Positions 43,580 through 55,641 are shown, counted from the first letter of the stretch. The stretch: 64,000 bases of DNA from Petrosia ficiformis (GCA_947044365.1 OX345636.1:26401466-26465465); one strand, 5' to 3'. A program made the numbers and translations. The notes: a model not told the origin generated them from the sequence alone.

Positions 43580-44010
43580 AATCATTTGAGTTGTCTGCGC
43601 GAGAACGCCTTTTCGAACTTCTAATGGTACCTCTTGTAGACTAATGTTTGCTACCTAAAAGCAAAAACAGAGAAGGGTATTTTGAGTTTGATCTTGTTCA
43701 GCCACTGTTGACACATGAAGAAGCCAGAATGTGCTTGTTAGAATTTGTTTCCACAGTGAAAGATGTCACTAGCTATCTACCAGATAATTATGGGGATTCA
43801 GCAATGTATTGAACACCTAGTACTTTCCCTTCAGGTGCTGACCACTCAAATGTAGATTGGAGACAATTCGGGATTATGTTGTGCTTTTATCTTGAAGATC
43901 ACCATACTGAACCTACCCAACAGAATCATTTCCTAAAGGAACTAGTTGACAAAGGTGTATATAATGAAGCTTTCCGTGAGGATTGGGTGCAAAGCAGGAG
44001 GAGGAATAGA
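43580..44010 (+). pseudogene. Unrecognised exon-like stretches
   Basis: After TTTTTGTTTTACCAG: SFELSARERLFELLMVPLVD, stop, then GYFEFDLVQPLLTHEEARM and CLLEFVSTVKDVTSYLPDN. A second piece from about 43845 reads DWRQFGIMLCFYLEDHHTEP, then ELVDKGVYNEAFREDWVQSR. The composition is convincingly protein-like, but no domain is recognised. Confidence 0.3.
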
Positions 44011-44414
44011 GTATGTAAGTCAGAGCTTGAGTTTAAACTGTTAATAATTCCAAAAAAAACATTAGCTAAATTCATCAAATTTATAATTGCAATGCAATGT
44101 ACTGCTTTGAAAAGTTCGTTTAACTCCCTTTGAAAAAAAATTTTAAACAAATTCTTTAATAATTTATAAATGTAATACAATGTACTGCTTTGAATTTGAA
44201 GAAACTCATTTAAACTGTAAAATTTATTCTTGTCACTCGCTCTGACTTGAGTGTGAATCAACATAAAGGGTATTAGGATGAATTATGTGTTTTGCGGTAA
44301 GAGTAATTAAATTGCAGCACTTATCTACCTCCAAGCTTAAACAGTTGGGCAAACAACAAAGTCTGCAAATTTAATTTTATTCAACTTGATTATGCATATA
44401 CATGTAAGTTAGTC

Positions 44415-44580
44415 GATTAGTGCAGCTGGAGAAGAAGGATCTAAGAGGGCATCTGAATCACTGTACTCTATCATCTCTGTCTGCAATGACCTGCCTAGCT
44501 CCTCCAGAATAGAAGCAAGACACAGACAGTTTCTCTTCATCTCTGCAGCAGATTGAGCTGGAACACCTTGTTTGTAAATG
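44415..44580 (-). pseudogene. Unrecognised terminal exon
   Basis: KQGVPAQSAAEMKRNCLCLA then SILEELGRSLQTEMIEYSDS and ALLDPSSPAALID, stop. It is open over 54 codons with protein-like composition. The small LTR element is inserted about 60 bases upstream of it. Family unknown. Confidence 0.35.
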
Positions 44581-44839
44581 TATGAATGAATATCCAGTCA
44601 TTGAAATTTCAATGACTACCCTTTTGCTGAAACATTATTGTATAACGTTCTCTTTGATTGAGAAGTATTTATTATTATCACCAAAAAATCAAAAGGTTGC
44701 AATTACTTATATACAAAACAGAAACATGATACGGCTCCATAAGAACAATAAATACAAGACATACACAGACAATAAATGTTTTTCAGGGCTGTTACTACAT
44801 TACTCCCCCTTCTGAAGGAGATACACGTCCTCGAGTATA

Positions 44840-45480
44840 TCAGTATGAAATTAGATCCCCATATCTGTTGGGTGGACGACTGACTCTAGTTGAGCGACGA
44901 AGTTCTTGAACAGGTTCTACGGGTTCTTGGTTATCAGATACATTATCTCTTATAGTTTGTAAATCATGAACTGGTTCTATGGGTTCTTGGTTGTCAGATA
45001 CATTATTTCTTATAATTTGTAAATCATGATTTGGTAGCAAGAGAACATTTTCCTCTTCCTCCTCGATAAACGTACTTTCAGAATCACTGTTATTACAGGG
45101 TTTTGGGAAATTGGATTCTTGTTCCTCAGGATGTGTCTCGTAAGGTTTCAAACGATTGAAGTGCACAACCAGTCGTTTCCTGGGGTTTTGTAAGCTTTGA
45201 ATGCGGTAAATGGTATCTGTCATGTTCTTCACGATCTTAAAAGGACCTTGGCATGGGTGATGAAATTTTCGAGAAAGTCCTTTCGAAATCACTGGTGAAT
45301 GCAACCACACTAGATCATTTACTTTGAAGGGATTCCCATGTGTCTTGTGATCATAGACATCTTTCTGTCTCCTTTGCTGTAAGTCCATGTGATTTCTCAC
45401 TCTATGATATGAATCTTCAAGACATTGTCTCATCTGTTTTGAATATTCGTTGGTGGACTGTACAGAGTTGTGATTTGGTG
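44840..45480 (-). pseudogene. Gypsy integrase C-terminal region
   Basis: ARLPIDVVFGSPPNHNSV leads into KQMRQCLEDSYHRVRNHMDL, RRQKDVYDHKTHGNPFKVND, LVWLHSPVISKGLSRKFHHP, QGPFKIVKNMTDTIYRIQ and RKRLVVHFNRLKPYETHPEE, the linker and GPF/chromo-like end of gypsy integrases. Behind it is an acidic tail with two copies of DNQEPxEPVxxLQTIRDNVS-like text and RRSTRVSRPPNRYGD. The integrase catalytic core, RT and RNase H are absent, deleted between here and the protease start at about 45540. Confidence 0.8.
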
Positions 45481-45499
45481 GAGAACCAAAAACAACATC

Positions 45500-46239
45500 A
45501 ATTGGGAGACGAGCTTCGTAACTGCAGATCCCGTGTCCACTAACATTTTGGTTGGTCGACCTTCAATGGAATCTTTAACCGACACGGCAGAGTCCACTGA
45601 GTTATTTCCAACTGAAGGCCTAAATTTGCGTGAGGAAGGACTCTGTCGTCTAAAAATTGCGCGATGAGGGCAATTGCGTTAGTTGTCAAATGTTTTTTTA
45701 CCCTGTTGTAAGTGCTTTTGAGCTGTTTCCACAGTTTCCCTTTGACGTGCGAGCTTTAAAGTATCTTCTAATGTTGTTGGATGTTCCCTCATAAGTACTA
45801 GTTGGATCGATGGAGACTCGACACCTTGAATACACTGGTTGCGAGCGATCTGGAGGCGTTGTTCGGGACTCCATTCTGGGAATGCTTTGTCGGCTAGGAT
45901 TCGGAGTGCTCCAGCGAACTCCATCAATGATTCTCCGCTTCTTTGTCTGCGGCTTTGCATTTGATATTGCCATTCAATCTCATTTCCAGCAGGATCAAAA
46001 CATTCCTTTAGGCAGTCCACTAAGGCTTTGTAGTCCTCTGTTTCAATTAGTCCATGGTGATTAATCACACGAAAAGATTCATCATCCAGTAGAGAAAGCA
46101 GTTCTTTTGCCATCTTTGCATCAGGGAATTCTGCCTCCTTGGCATACAATTTGAACCTCTGAATCCACAATGTGAAATTGGCTGGTGGCCTTGCACTAAC
46201 CCTGTTAGCCACTCTAAGATTCTCCATACTTAACACCAT
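45500..46239 (-). pseudogene. Gypsy gag and protease start
   Basis: ATG 46239: ARPPANFTLWIQRFKLYAKE, KELLSLLDDESFRVINHHGL, LVDCLKECFDPAGNEIEW, QSRRQRSGESLMEFAGALRI, a typical gag capsid. The ORF stops at 45679. Just downstream the frame GRPTKMLVDTGSAVT carries the protease LVDTGSAVT motif, then runs directly into integrase sequence through the deletion junction near 45520. Confidence 0.8.
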
Positions 46240-46814
46240 CCCACTTCTGACACCAGTATAACGTTCTCTTTGATTGAGAAGTATTTATTATTATCACCAA
46301 AAAATCAAAAGTTTACTTATATACAAAACAGAAACATGATACGGCTCCATAAGAACAATAAATACAAGACATACACAGACAATAAATGTTTTTCAGGGCT
46401 GTTACTACAATTGTAAATGTATATTTCAACTTGAACTTACAATTGGTAGCATTACAATGTAAAATTCAGTCTGGTTGCTAGAAGAAAAGGTCATACAGTT
46501 TTAGAATGCTCGTTTTTGGCAAATATTAAACTCTGGCGAAGTTCGTTGATTTCATTAAATAAGTTTACGTTACAATGAAAGCATATTGTTTAAAATACCA
46601 GGGCAACTGCTTTCTTCCAGTCCCAATATAAGTGTGATAGTCTTGGAAATTTTCACTACTTCTGTTCTAGGATGTGGGAAAGTTGATGGAATATAGTTAT
46701 GTATTTCAGCACTAGTGTTGAGTGCTCTAGACATCCTTATATAATCAGAAATCTAAGAGTACATGACAATAGTACACAACTAGGCTGGAGACCATTTTTA
46801 TCATAGAACTCACT

Positions 46815-46980
46815 CAAAGTTCAAATCCATTTGTTACTATAGGGATTCCGTCAGCTAATTTCAATTTACAAGTAATGTGTTCATCACTGATATCTTTAAA
46901 ATCAACAGCTTTGTTGAAAATATCTTGATGAGAAGCTTCCTTTATTAGCTCCACTTTAGATGGATTTAAGATCGTTTTTT
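46815..46980 (-). pseudogene. Unrecognised exon
   Basis: ILNPSKVELIKEASHQDIFN, KAVDFKDISDEHITCKLKL, ADGIPIVTNGFEL, stop. It is open and protein-like over about 53 codons, but no domain is known. Confidence 0.3.
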
Positions 46981-47032
46981 ATCATATACCACACCCCCTA
47001 AAATGATTTATTATGATTGAATATTAAATTTA

Positions 47033-47645
47033 TTGAAAAATCTCACAAGCAATGAAGCAGGTATTTTCCCGAATGTTTCTAAAGATATCAAAATTGCTTT
47101 ACAAAATAAGAAAATGTCCACAGAGAGCAACAGGAATTTCATAACTGCTGTTGTGAGTGCTATTCTTGCATTTAAAAAGTACCCGACTGCTAGTGACTAT
47201 GAAAATGTTGAATGAGCAATTGTCTTAAAATATCTTAATATAATATAATATTTAAAAAAAATAAAATAAAATAATATGTGACTATGGATACGGAATCGAC
47301 AAAATAATAATCTTTGTCAAATGCTCACCTTAAATGCTAGATATTCAGCCATTTTAAACAGTACATTGACAATGTTTGGATGTGGGTGGAGCAATAGCTG
47401 CTCTTCCTGGATGCCAAATTTAGTTGGCTGTGTGTACACAATGGCTGAATAATGAGCGTTCTACATCCTTTGAACGGCATAACAGACTTATATGTGCCAA
47501 GTATAGAAAGAAACATCCAAATAAATCAGTGATCAATGAACTGGCAGGTCTTTCTTTTGCAATGCATAGGGAAGAATTATGCAAGCTGAACTTGAAGCAA
47601 AAACTTCAGTCCATATCTATAAATCTATTAAAGAAATCTCACTAA
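47033..47645 (+). pseudogene. Two exon-like ORFs of an unknown multi-copy family
   Basis: 47033-47215 reads FPNVSKDIKIALQNKKMSTE then FITAVVSAILAFKKYPTAS, recalling a short helical domain found in many uncharacterised invertebrate proteins. 47424-47645 reads STSFERHNRLICAKYRKKHP then LAGLSFAMHREELCKLNLKQ. Both may be exons of one decayed element. This is low certainty. Confidence 0.25.
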
Positions 47646-49739
47646 ATGGTAAAATAACTATACTTGACATTTCTAATAATACATGGTAAGACAGCCCTCT
47701 AAAAGTGCTATTTATCCTTTCAATTCTGATACCTGATGCCTGATGCCTGATGCCCATCACGAATCAGCAGCTAACCTACTGATGGAGTTTACCGAAGTAA
47801 GTGTAAACAATGTAATTACTTAGTGTTGTCATGGCAGGAAAACTGTTTGGTAGTAGAAAGTTATGCTATGAAAGTAATGTTAATTACACATGTAACCATT
47901 AAGTTCATTTTTATGTAACATAATGATGAACTAGTTCTCAGCCTTATACAAAAGTAATTAATTACTTTTAATATATTTGATACGCACACTCATAAAACTT
48001 AATCTGGATTCATTTTGTTTTTAATTCGATTCTTTGCAGAACACTAACTTGGAAATTATCACAAACAAGATCAAGTTTTTTTGGTTGTGGACTGTCAGAT
48101 CATTATGGAGGCTTCCGTTAAGAACTGTGTGTTAGTTTATTATCTTCATTTTTTAAGTACAACATAGGTTACCCGAAAGGGTGTAATAATGTGTATAGCT
48201 TTCTGGAATTTGTTTTTTTTTGATACTAAGCTTGATATACTGGCACCTTCAGTGAAATAATGTTTGGCTAACATACTATGTCATTCGTAACATTTATAAT
48301 ATTTTTGTTGCATGAAGATTGCATTTCAGTTTTGTTTACTATAATAATTATATTTTGTTCTTCAAAGTTAACTCTGAGACTGTAATTTTCAGTTTTGTCT
48401 TCTCAATCCATGTTTTATAAATTCTGTTTTATTCTTCAAAAAGTTGATTGACATTCTTAGTTTTGGTGTGCAAGTATCGCTACAGTGTGTGTGTCATCTG
48501 AATATTTGGCAGCATTGACAGTATAAGAAATTTAATCAGAGCATTTACTACTGGTACTTGTAGTAAACAGCTTCTCTGGTTCTTACATCTGTTTTGAGTA
48601 AATCATGAACTGAAGTACCAGCCACTGAAACTGTAGTACTGTTAAGCTGTTACATTGCAATGGGCGTGGAAACACAGTATCACCAGCTAAATGTCTGGGA
48701 ATTGTGCTCCTTCCCTCTGGTATTTTTCATGGGCTCCTGATTGTATTAATGTTACAATTATTTATTATTACACTACTGTATTATTATTGTATTGATATTA
48801 TAATGTTTCAATAAGTGTGAAACTGAATTAAATTAACAAATCCCTGCTGTGATAAGATTCATTAAGTGAACATTTATACCATTTTATAACACAAAAATAT
48901 AATTTAGAAAATTTAGAGAGTCCATGAGTTCACCTCAACATTGTAATCTTCACATAGTCTGTCCACTAACTTTAAAGTTATTGGACAGACATATCATCAA
49001 GGCTTGTAAAGAATTGAAAACCAGAACAATCAAAATGAAAAATATACACTACTACATTTACTTATGGCTTATGTGTTTGTTACATCCATTACCATATCAC
49101 AAAATTGATAACACCCTTTGACCCATTTTGCCAAGACAGTTCTTCAAAATGATGCAGACAACCATTTCTGCTTTGTTTGTGGTCAGGTGATGGCAAAGGT
49201 TTAATTAATGATGGAACCTGCTTCACCAGTTTACCAGCTAAAATGTTTGACACCCTCATTCAAAAGAACAGTGTCATGGCTTTCAAAATAAATACCTTTT
49301 ATGTCTTTTCTGTTACCACGAGCCACTCCCATCAATACCTTCAAATATTAACTAAGCAAACTAAACAAATGAAAATGTGTAGTGCTAATTTATTGATTAC
49401 TAATTCTCTTATATTTACAACTACAAACTTATATTTATTATTATTTAATTAATGTATAGTTTTACCCACAAAATAAAGTTTTGACTAATAATAAAAAATG
49501 ATAGAGTATGTGGGATATGAAAATGCACAGGGACAAGATTGGGATGGTATCTTCGCAACTAAAAAACTTCCACATGACAAAACCCTACATATAAGTATAT
49601 CACTTCTTTGTGTTTTGTTCTAGCTATTGTATAGATACTTATGTAGCCTAATGTAGGGTTGTTATGTATGACTATAATTATAATTAGTGAAATTACGGAC
49701 ACGAGTGAAGGAGTAGCAGATGGTGTATAATCACACTAT
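47646..49739. other. No gene seen
   Basis: AT-rich. It contains a short repeat CTGATGCCTGATGCCTGATGCC-like run near 47728. ORFs at 48924 and 49177 have no recognisable content. Confidence 0.4.
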
Positions 49740-49839
49740 CTAGTGACAGGCACACATTAAGAATATTAAGTTATAAATATTCATATATTCATTAGTAATA
49801 GTGATGTTCAATACCATAAAAAAAGAATTCGGTTCAATA

Positions 49840-50869
49840 CAGAATCCTTTGCCATGAAACAGCACTGCTGAACAATCCTTTCCTGCTCTTCCTGTTTGCT
49901 GAAAATAACATTCAATATCTTCAGGAGATCCAATGTGAATAATTTTCCTAACATCTGGGCAATCCAAACCCATGCCAAATGCTACTGTTGTGATAACAAT
50001 TCTAAGTGGAGAATTTGGAGTTGTAAATGAATGCACTATGTGTTCTTTAATGCTGTGATATGCAAGGAGCACTAAGGGTAGATTTGAAATACAAATATAA
50101 GTAACTACATAACTCTCGTTTCTGACAAAAGATTATTACTCTATCCATTTCAGTTCACTTCTCTGCAATAGTCTTAAGAACAGGCATGACATTAGTTTCT
50201 ATAGAGACAAATTTTTCTACAATATAGGTGATGTTTGGCTTGTGTGGAGTGATGAACACCATGTGCAGATTCTTCATTCCAAGAGTCTTGATGATCTCAC
50301 TCCTTGAGCTTAATGTGGCAGTTGCTGTTAAAGCCATAATCGGAGTACCAGCTGGTAACAAGCTACAAGCCTCTTGTAGACGCGAAAAGTCTTTTCTGAA
50401 ACAGGATCCCCTTTAAAAAAATTGTAAAAAGCATGCAATTACGCTAATTGCAAATTGTGCTATAATTATAATAATTATACGACTTGTGTACAGTGGACAT
50501 ATAAATATGTATTGAACCACTTTTTCACACAATGAGCCTTATCTACTGCAAATGCAACCAGATTACTTGTATATGTTTCTTCTCAGTTATTACATCAACT
50601 GTTTCCTTATTCATCCCAGTTCCAATGAATCCAGCCTTGAGTCCTTTACTAGTAAAGCTTGACACTTGATCAGTCATTAAGGATATTAGTGGAGTGATAA
50701 TAAGTGCAATGGTTTTTTCATCGAGTCCTCTCAGTTTATCAAAAACAATTGGTAAACAACCATAACAAATACTTTTGCCAAAACCAGTGGGAAGGGAAGC
50801 AAATACGTCTTTTCCAAGCACATATTCTGTAATAACTTCCTCTTGTGGTGGTTTCACCCCAAATATGTA
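49840..50869 (-). pseudogene. RecQ-like helicase pseudogene
   Basis: From 50869: VKPPQEEVITEYVLGKDVFA, Walker A LPTGFGKSICYGCLP, LIITPLISLMTDQVSSF, AGFIGTG. A one-base shift in an A-run leads to SNLVAFAVDKAHCVKKW. The next exon reads DFSRLQEACSLLPAGTPIMA, LTATATL (motif III), NLHMVFITPHKPNITYIVEK, then a stop (TGA at about 50150), [17 protein letters not shown] (motif IV), and [32 protein letters not shown] (motifs V and VI). The Walker B box is DKAH instead of DEAH, and motif VI has lysine for the second arginine. RecQ-like families of this type are multi-copy in sponges. The zinc-binding and C-terminal domains are absent. Confidence 0.8.
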
Positions 50870-51147
50870 GTTGCATATGTTACAGAAGAAAGTACATCTT
50901 CCCTTCTCCACTTGGCTGCCATTTATATAGTCATTGCACTTGCAAGTTTTGTTTACCGCGAGTAATGAATTATGCGACAAAAATAAGCATCGCTTTTTTT
51001 GTGAAATCGATTTTATGAAATCATTTTCAATGAATCCCCCGCCCCCGGACAACCCATTTTGGACATCAAACCACGCCTTTTTACTACCCCACCCCCGGAC
51101 CACCCAGCTTCTACGCAGACTCAATTAATTAAGCATTTAAGACTAAG

Positions 51148-51573
51148 ATGAGTAGCCAGATCACTCGTAATCAGTTGCAGAAAGCTAAAGAAGCAATCGA
51201 GGTGCTGTCAAGTTTAGATCTGATCGACATCTGAGGGAGGTAGAAGCTCCTCGAGTCAAACTGACACACACCACACTGAAACTACTGATGAAGGTGGGGT
51301 AAAATAATAAAGATTTGTGTTATTCAACAATCAACAGGGAAAACAATCAACAGGGAAATTAAAACCACCATAAATATTTTTTTGCATATAAAATGGTATA
51401 CCTTGTACTTTTAACTTGATTTGCCATTTCATTGTTCTTTTTCTTTTCAAATCAGTGCTTGCTGCAGGTGATCGTTGTCTCTGTACTTAGCAAGTTCAAA
51501 TCTAAGCCCAGTTCTAGTTCTCAAAAGAGAAAGGCTAAAGAGGAAGTGTCATCTCTTTTTAAGATGTACTTGT
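51148..51573 (+). pseudogene. Small two-exon unknown gene
   Basis: ATG 51148: MSSQITRNQLQKAKEAIEVL, SSLDLIDI, stop, with SSSQTDTHHTETTDEG in the next frame up to a GT donor. A second exon after 51455 reads VLSKFKSKPSSSSQKRKAKE then EVSSLFKMYL, stop. It is basic and serine-rich, possibly the first exons of a mobile-element protein. It lies upstream of, and divergent from, the RecQ-like gene. Confidence 0.3.
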
Positions 51574-52574
51574 AATTTTTCTTTGACTTAAATATTGATA
51601 CCGTTTATCATTTAGTCATCGGTTGTATATTATGTTTCATATCACTTAAATACAATAGCTTCAATTCACTTGAATTGCATTACTCATGTTCTTGTTATTG
51701 AATCAGGCTACGTTTTGAACCAAGATATTTAAAAAAGAATTAATAAGTAATTATACCACCCATTTTCAGAATATTAGATTTTGTTCACACGTCATGTCTT
51801 CCATGTCTTTACCCCACCCATCAGAGGGTCAAAAAAAAACAACAAAACAAATCAGATCGATTTCACCAAAATCGATTTCATAAGATCAATTTTACGATTA
51901 AATCAATTTTTGTCGCAATCCGTGTTCCATAATAAATATCATGAAATATTAACGTTTGGTGCACCAACTTAATTTCCGTCTCGTATCCCCGCCCAAAATA
52001 GTCACACCCAATAATAATTTGCTTAATAAGTCTGGCTCGCGAGACTATGTATCTAGTAGACAAACTGGATTTTCTTCTGGTAATGAACAATAGGTGAGTT
52101 CAAATGTATTTAAGAAGCCTTGCCACCATAGGTATGTCATAGATGTCAATACTCCTGCTTCATAGTACTTCACAATATCACCTTTCAAGTGAGGTACATC
52201 AATCTTGTTCATATTTGGTGTGATTAAAGCAGGAGAACCTTCTGGAAGTTTCTAAAAAGAACATGTATAATAATTATATGACGTAAGTAAATCTAATCTA
52301 CTGTAATCATAATCACATTTAGTTAAGTAATTGTAATCATAATCATAATCATAATCAAAAATTTGTAATCAGCCGCATTAGAGGCTGCAAATGTGGAGAA
52401 ACTGCATGTCCTTGGTTATGGCATGAAAATGCCACTCTCAATATGAAGTAAGTCTTTGGTTTTTAAGCCATTCGATAAATGTGAAATGCAGTCAAAGTTT
52501 GATTTTGGAATTATAGTCCCTTCGAAGGGTATACCATGCTTTCAAATCACGGGGGATAAGAGGAAGACGTCCCT
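51574..52574. other. No gene seen
   Basis: AT-rich sequence with a run of ATAATC repeats near 52335-52360 and an alternating ATCGATTT/AAATCGAT region near 51850-51910. Confidence 0.35.
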
Positions 52575-52955
52575 ATGTTTGGAAGGATGGGAATTGGTGG
52601 AGGATTGATAAATATCGATGTTACAAGGGACGACAACATTAAATTAAATCTTTGCATATATCCACGCGTGTTACACTATCTAGGAGCACTTTTTACATCA
52701 AAACCACTCATTTCCAAAACTTATAAAGGAATGAAGGCCAAAGAAAGTCTGTTAACTCGTATGTTGAATGATATTAACCAAAAAATAAATGAAAAAGATT
52801 TGAACGGCTATCGCATGGAGGTAACAGCAGTAGGAAAATTAAGTATGGGCAAAGCGTCTAAGTTGGCAGAACCCAATTATTGCAAAAGGACTTCCATCAG
52901 ATATAAATATGGTGGCGCAGTTAAAGAAACCTATATCAAGGGCCTACTTAATTAA
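52575..52955 (+). CDS. Orphan ORF, 126 aa, unrecognised
   Basis: Open from ATG 52575 (MFGRMGIGGGLINIDVTRDD) through RVLHYLGALFTSKPLISKT, GMKAKESLLTRMLNDINQKI, EKDLNGYRMEVTAVGKLSMG to a TAA at 52955. The last third (LNGYRMEV, SMGKASKLAEPNY) looks like a folded alpha-beta protein. Length and composition suggest real coding sequence. The upstream frame contains LAALEAANVEKLHVLGYGM and may be an earlier exon. No homolog is recalled. Confidence 0.35.
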   Translation: MFGRMGIGGGLINIDVTRDDNIKLNLCIYPRVLHYLGALFTSKPLISKTYKGMKAKESLLTRMLNDINQKINEKDLNGYRMEVTAVGKLSMGKASKLAEPNYCKRTSIRYKYGGAVKETYIKGLLN

Positions 52956-53099
52956 TGCGTTTAGGGGTCGAAATGAAGTGAAACCCTCTTTTGACATTGG
53001 TCAATATTTCTAGTAAATCCACCATCTGTCCCTGCAGTAACTGGTCCTTCATCTGGACTTGTTTTCATCCACCACCCCTCAAGAAAACGTGAGCCTGTT

Positions 53100-54895
53100 C
53101 CACTTAACTTCACACTGGAAGATGTGTATCAATTAATGTATGTAAGGAAGCCACCAGGGAATGCCATTACCTCGATAGAGTGGAACTGTTCTTCATGGCA
53201 AACAAGGTCGAAGATGATCGCAAAGCATCCGTATTACTTACTCTAGTAGGAGGCACAGTTTATGGAGTCCTTCGCCACCTACTCTCACCCAACAAACCAC
53301 AGGATAAAACATTCGACGAGTTAAAGAAAGACATTATGCTCCTGAACGCTTTCGTTTCCATAAGCTGAATCCTTGTCACAATATGTGGCTGAACTCAAAA
53401 TGCTAACTTCCTCATGTAATATTGGAAATTATTTAGATAACGCATTTAGAGATCGCTTCGTCTGTGGAATAGCCCATGAGGGAATACAGAAACTTCTCTT
53501 AGCTACTCATTCTGACTCAAGTGCTCCAGACACAAGGCTCACATTTAAGAAAGCTTTTGATATAGCTCAAAGTGTTGAAGTTGCTGAAAAAGATGTTCAC
53601 GATTTTAAAAGGCAACATTAGCGAAAATTAATTCATCTTGCCTGAGAGGTCAAGTTCGCAATCCAAATAAGTGTTCAAATTGTGGTCGTACAAGTCATAT
53701 ATCAAAGGAATGTCGTCTCAAAGATGCCACCTGTCATAATTGTGACAGAAGAGGCCATATTGCTACTGTCTGCAAAACCCCAAAAAGGCACAGAGGTCAG
53801 GACAGTAAAAACAAAGGCACCAAGTGGCTTCATCAACTTACTCCTAAAAAGGTGGAGGAGGAGCTGCATATGTTTCAATTAGGAACTAACCCTATAAAGC
53901 TTAATGTGTCTGTAAATGGATCATTGTTGCCCGTGGAGCTCGATACAGGGGCACCTGTATCTGTGATATCGTTATGCACCAAGAATAAATATTTTCCTAC
54001 TGTTCCATTAAAGGAATCTTGTGTGAGACTTACACAAAGGAGCAAATATCAGTTAGAGTGTGTTACGAAAATCAGGCAGAGGAATTGAAGTTGCATGTCC
54101 TGGAGAAAGATGATCTTACTCTGATTGGCTGGAGTACCTTCATTTGAACTGGAAGATGATTAAATTCACAACTGCCGAAGCTGAAGATGGAAGTGTTAAG
54201 AGCTTACTAGAGAAATACTGAGATGTCTTTTCTAGTGAGTTAGGATTAGTAAAAAGTTTGAAGCAAAGCTAGAAGTGAAGCCTGATACACCGGCATGTTT
54301 TAAAAGGCCTAGACCTGTACCATTTCTTAAGCCAAAGATAGATGAAGAGCTGGATCGTTTGTTAGATGCCGGAATAATAGAGAAGGTACATTACAGTGAT
54401 TGGGCCTCAGTGATTGGGCCTCACCAATCGTTTCGGTCCCTAAGAAGGATGGATGAATAAGTTTCGTTGACCAACACCCCCTTCTTAATCCAGAGGAATT
54501 ATTTACTGTTCTCACAGATGGTTAACAGTTCTCTAAGTTAGATATTTCTAGAGCATACCAACAAATGGTACTTGAAGTTCATTTTCGTAAATATACAACT
54601 ATCAATACCCATCGTTGTTATACAGTTATACTCGATTGCCTTTTGGCATTGCCTCCGCGCTCCAGCAATTTTTCACCATACAATGGATGCCATACTACAG
54701 AATATGCCTCACGTGCTACCTCGATGATAAATTGGTCACAGGACGCCATAGAGAAGATCATTTGAGGAACCTGGAGGAGGTAATGAGTCGTCTACAATAT
54801 TATGGTTTTAGAGTTCAGAAAGATAAATGTCTATTTTATCTGATTCTGTTCATTATTTAGGTTATTGTATTGATGCCGAGTAAATACACACATTG
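53100..54895 (+). pseudogene. Truncated Ty3/gypsy retrotransposon (gag to RT)
   Basis: Gag: ELFFMANKVEDDRKASVLL, LLSPNKPQDKTFDELKKDIM, then ESLSQYVAELKMLTSSCNIG, DRFVCGIAHEGIQKLLL. Two CCHC knuckles: CSNCGRTSHISKEC and CHNCDRRGHIATVC. Protease: LPVELDTGAPVSVISL. RT: ARPVPFxxKPKIDEELDRLL-type region, AGIIEKVHYSDWAS, SKLDISRAYQQMVLE, then in another frame YTRLPFGIASALQQFFT and CYLDDKLVTG with the YxDD motif near 54717. Frameshifts separate nearly every domain. The sequence ends at VHYLGYCIDAE near 54893. RNase H, integrase and LTRs are not found. Confidence 0.85.
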
Positions 54896-55047
54896 GGATA
54901 TTATCATAATTAGGCAATACATTATATAATGAGTGTGTGCATATATGTCTATGTATTATACTTACTTTTTCTTTAGGGTGAAACACATCTTCGAGAGTAT
55001 CATGGGCAGATGTCACTTAATTCTGCAAATAGTATAAATTATGTATT

Positions 55048-55227
55048 ACTTAAAATGATATGATAGATATAGCTATGTTTTACCGTAAGCTGTCGTGCTT
55101 ACGTAGCCTTTTGTTTATCACCTGATGCAAACCCTACTTACTTAAAATGATATGATAGATATAACTATATTTTACCATAAGCTGTTGTGCGACTTTGGCC
55201 TTTTGTTTATCACCTGATGCAGACCCT
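55048..55227. repeat. Direct duplication of about 88 bp
   Basis: ACTTAAAATGATATGATAGA...CACCTGATGCAAACCCT at 55048-55135 recurs at 55140-55227 with about ten differences. The second copy runs into an open stretch (DVDDSEVESFSSQFENKYNN) of unknown identity. Confidence 0.75.
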
Positions 55228-55361
55228 GCTCCAGATGTTGATGATAGTGAAGTAGAGAGTTTCTCATCACAATTTGAAAACAAGTACAACAACATCTACA
55301 GTAGTCCCTCTAGTCTTGCGCAGTGGATCATGATCAAGAGAGTGATTGATGTTGGGAGATG

Positions 55362-55556
55362 TCACAGTTTTGAAATGATACTCCAAGAGGTGATCTGGAT
55401 CACTAGCTGACATACACTGTAGAATGATATGTGATCATATTCTTCCTCTTGCAAATCATGGTCATCATCAGTAATAAAGTCAAGAACACTGTCTGTATTG
55501 AACAAATCCTGTAAATAACGAAATGGGACCAAACCTGTTGTGCTCTTTCTTGGCAT
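55362..55556 (-). pseudogene. Unrecognised exon-like ORF
   Basis: MPRKSTTGLVPFRYLQDLFN then TDSVLDFITDDDHDLQEEEY and DHISFYSVCQLVIQIT. It is protein-like and acidic, but no family is recognised. The same interval also has a plus-strand ORF, so the strand is uncertain. Confidence 0.25.
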
Positions 55557-55641
55557 AGGTCTTCTAGTGACAGGAACTAGAGCCTGGGTATCTTACCTTT
55601 GGTGGTTAGATATTAGAAATTTATTGATAAAGCAAAATAAC

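Larger units (their letters stand above)
44641..46409 (-). mobile_element. Internally deleted Ty3/gypsy element with both LTRs
   Basis: LTRs of 159 bp (44641-44799) and 153 bp (46257-46409) differ mainly by one short indel (AAAAGGTTGCAATTACTT versus AAAAGTTTACTT). On the minus strand they run TGTAGTAACAGCC...GTTATA. The tract CTTCAGAAGGGGGAGTAA next to the left LTR is the polypurine tract, and TGGTGTCAGAAGTGGGATGG next to the right LTR is the primer-binding site. ATTG flanks both sides (44637-44640 and 46410-46413), a 4-bp target duplication. Only gag, a protease start and the integrase end remain. Confidence 0.85.
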
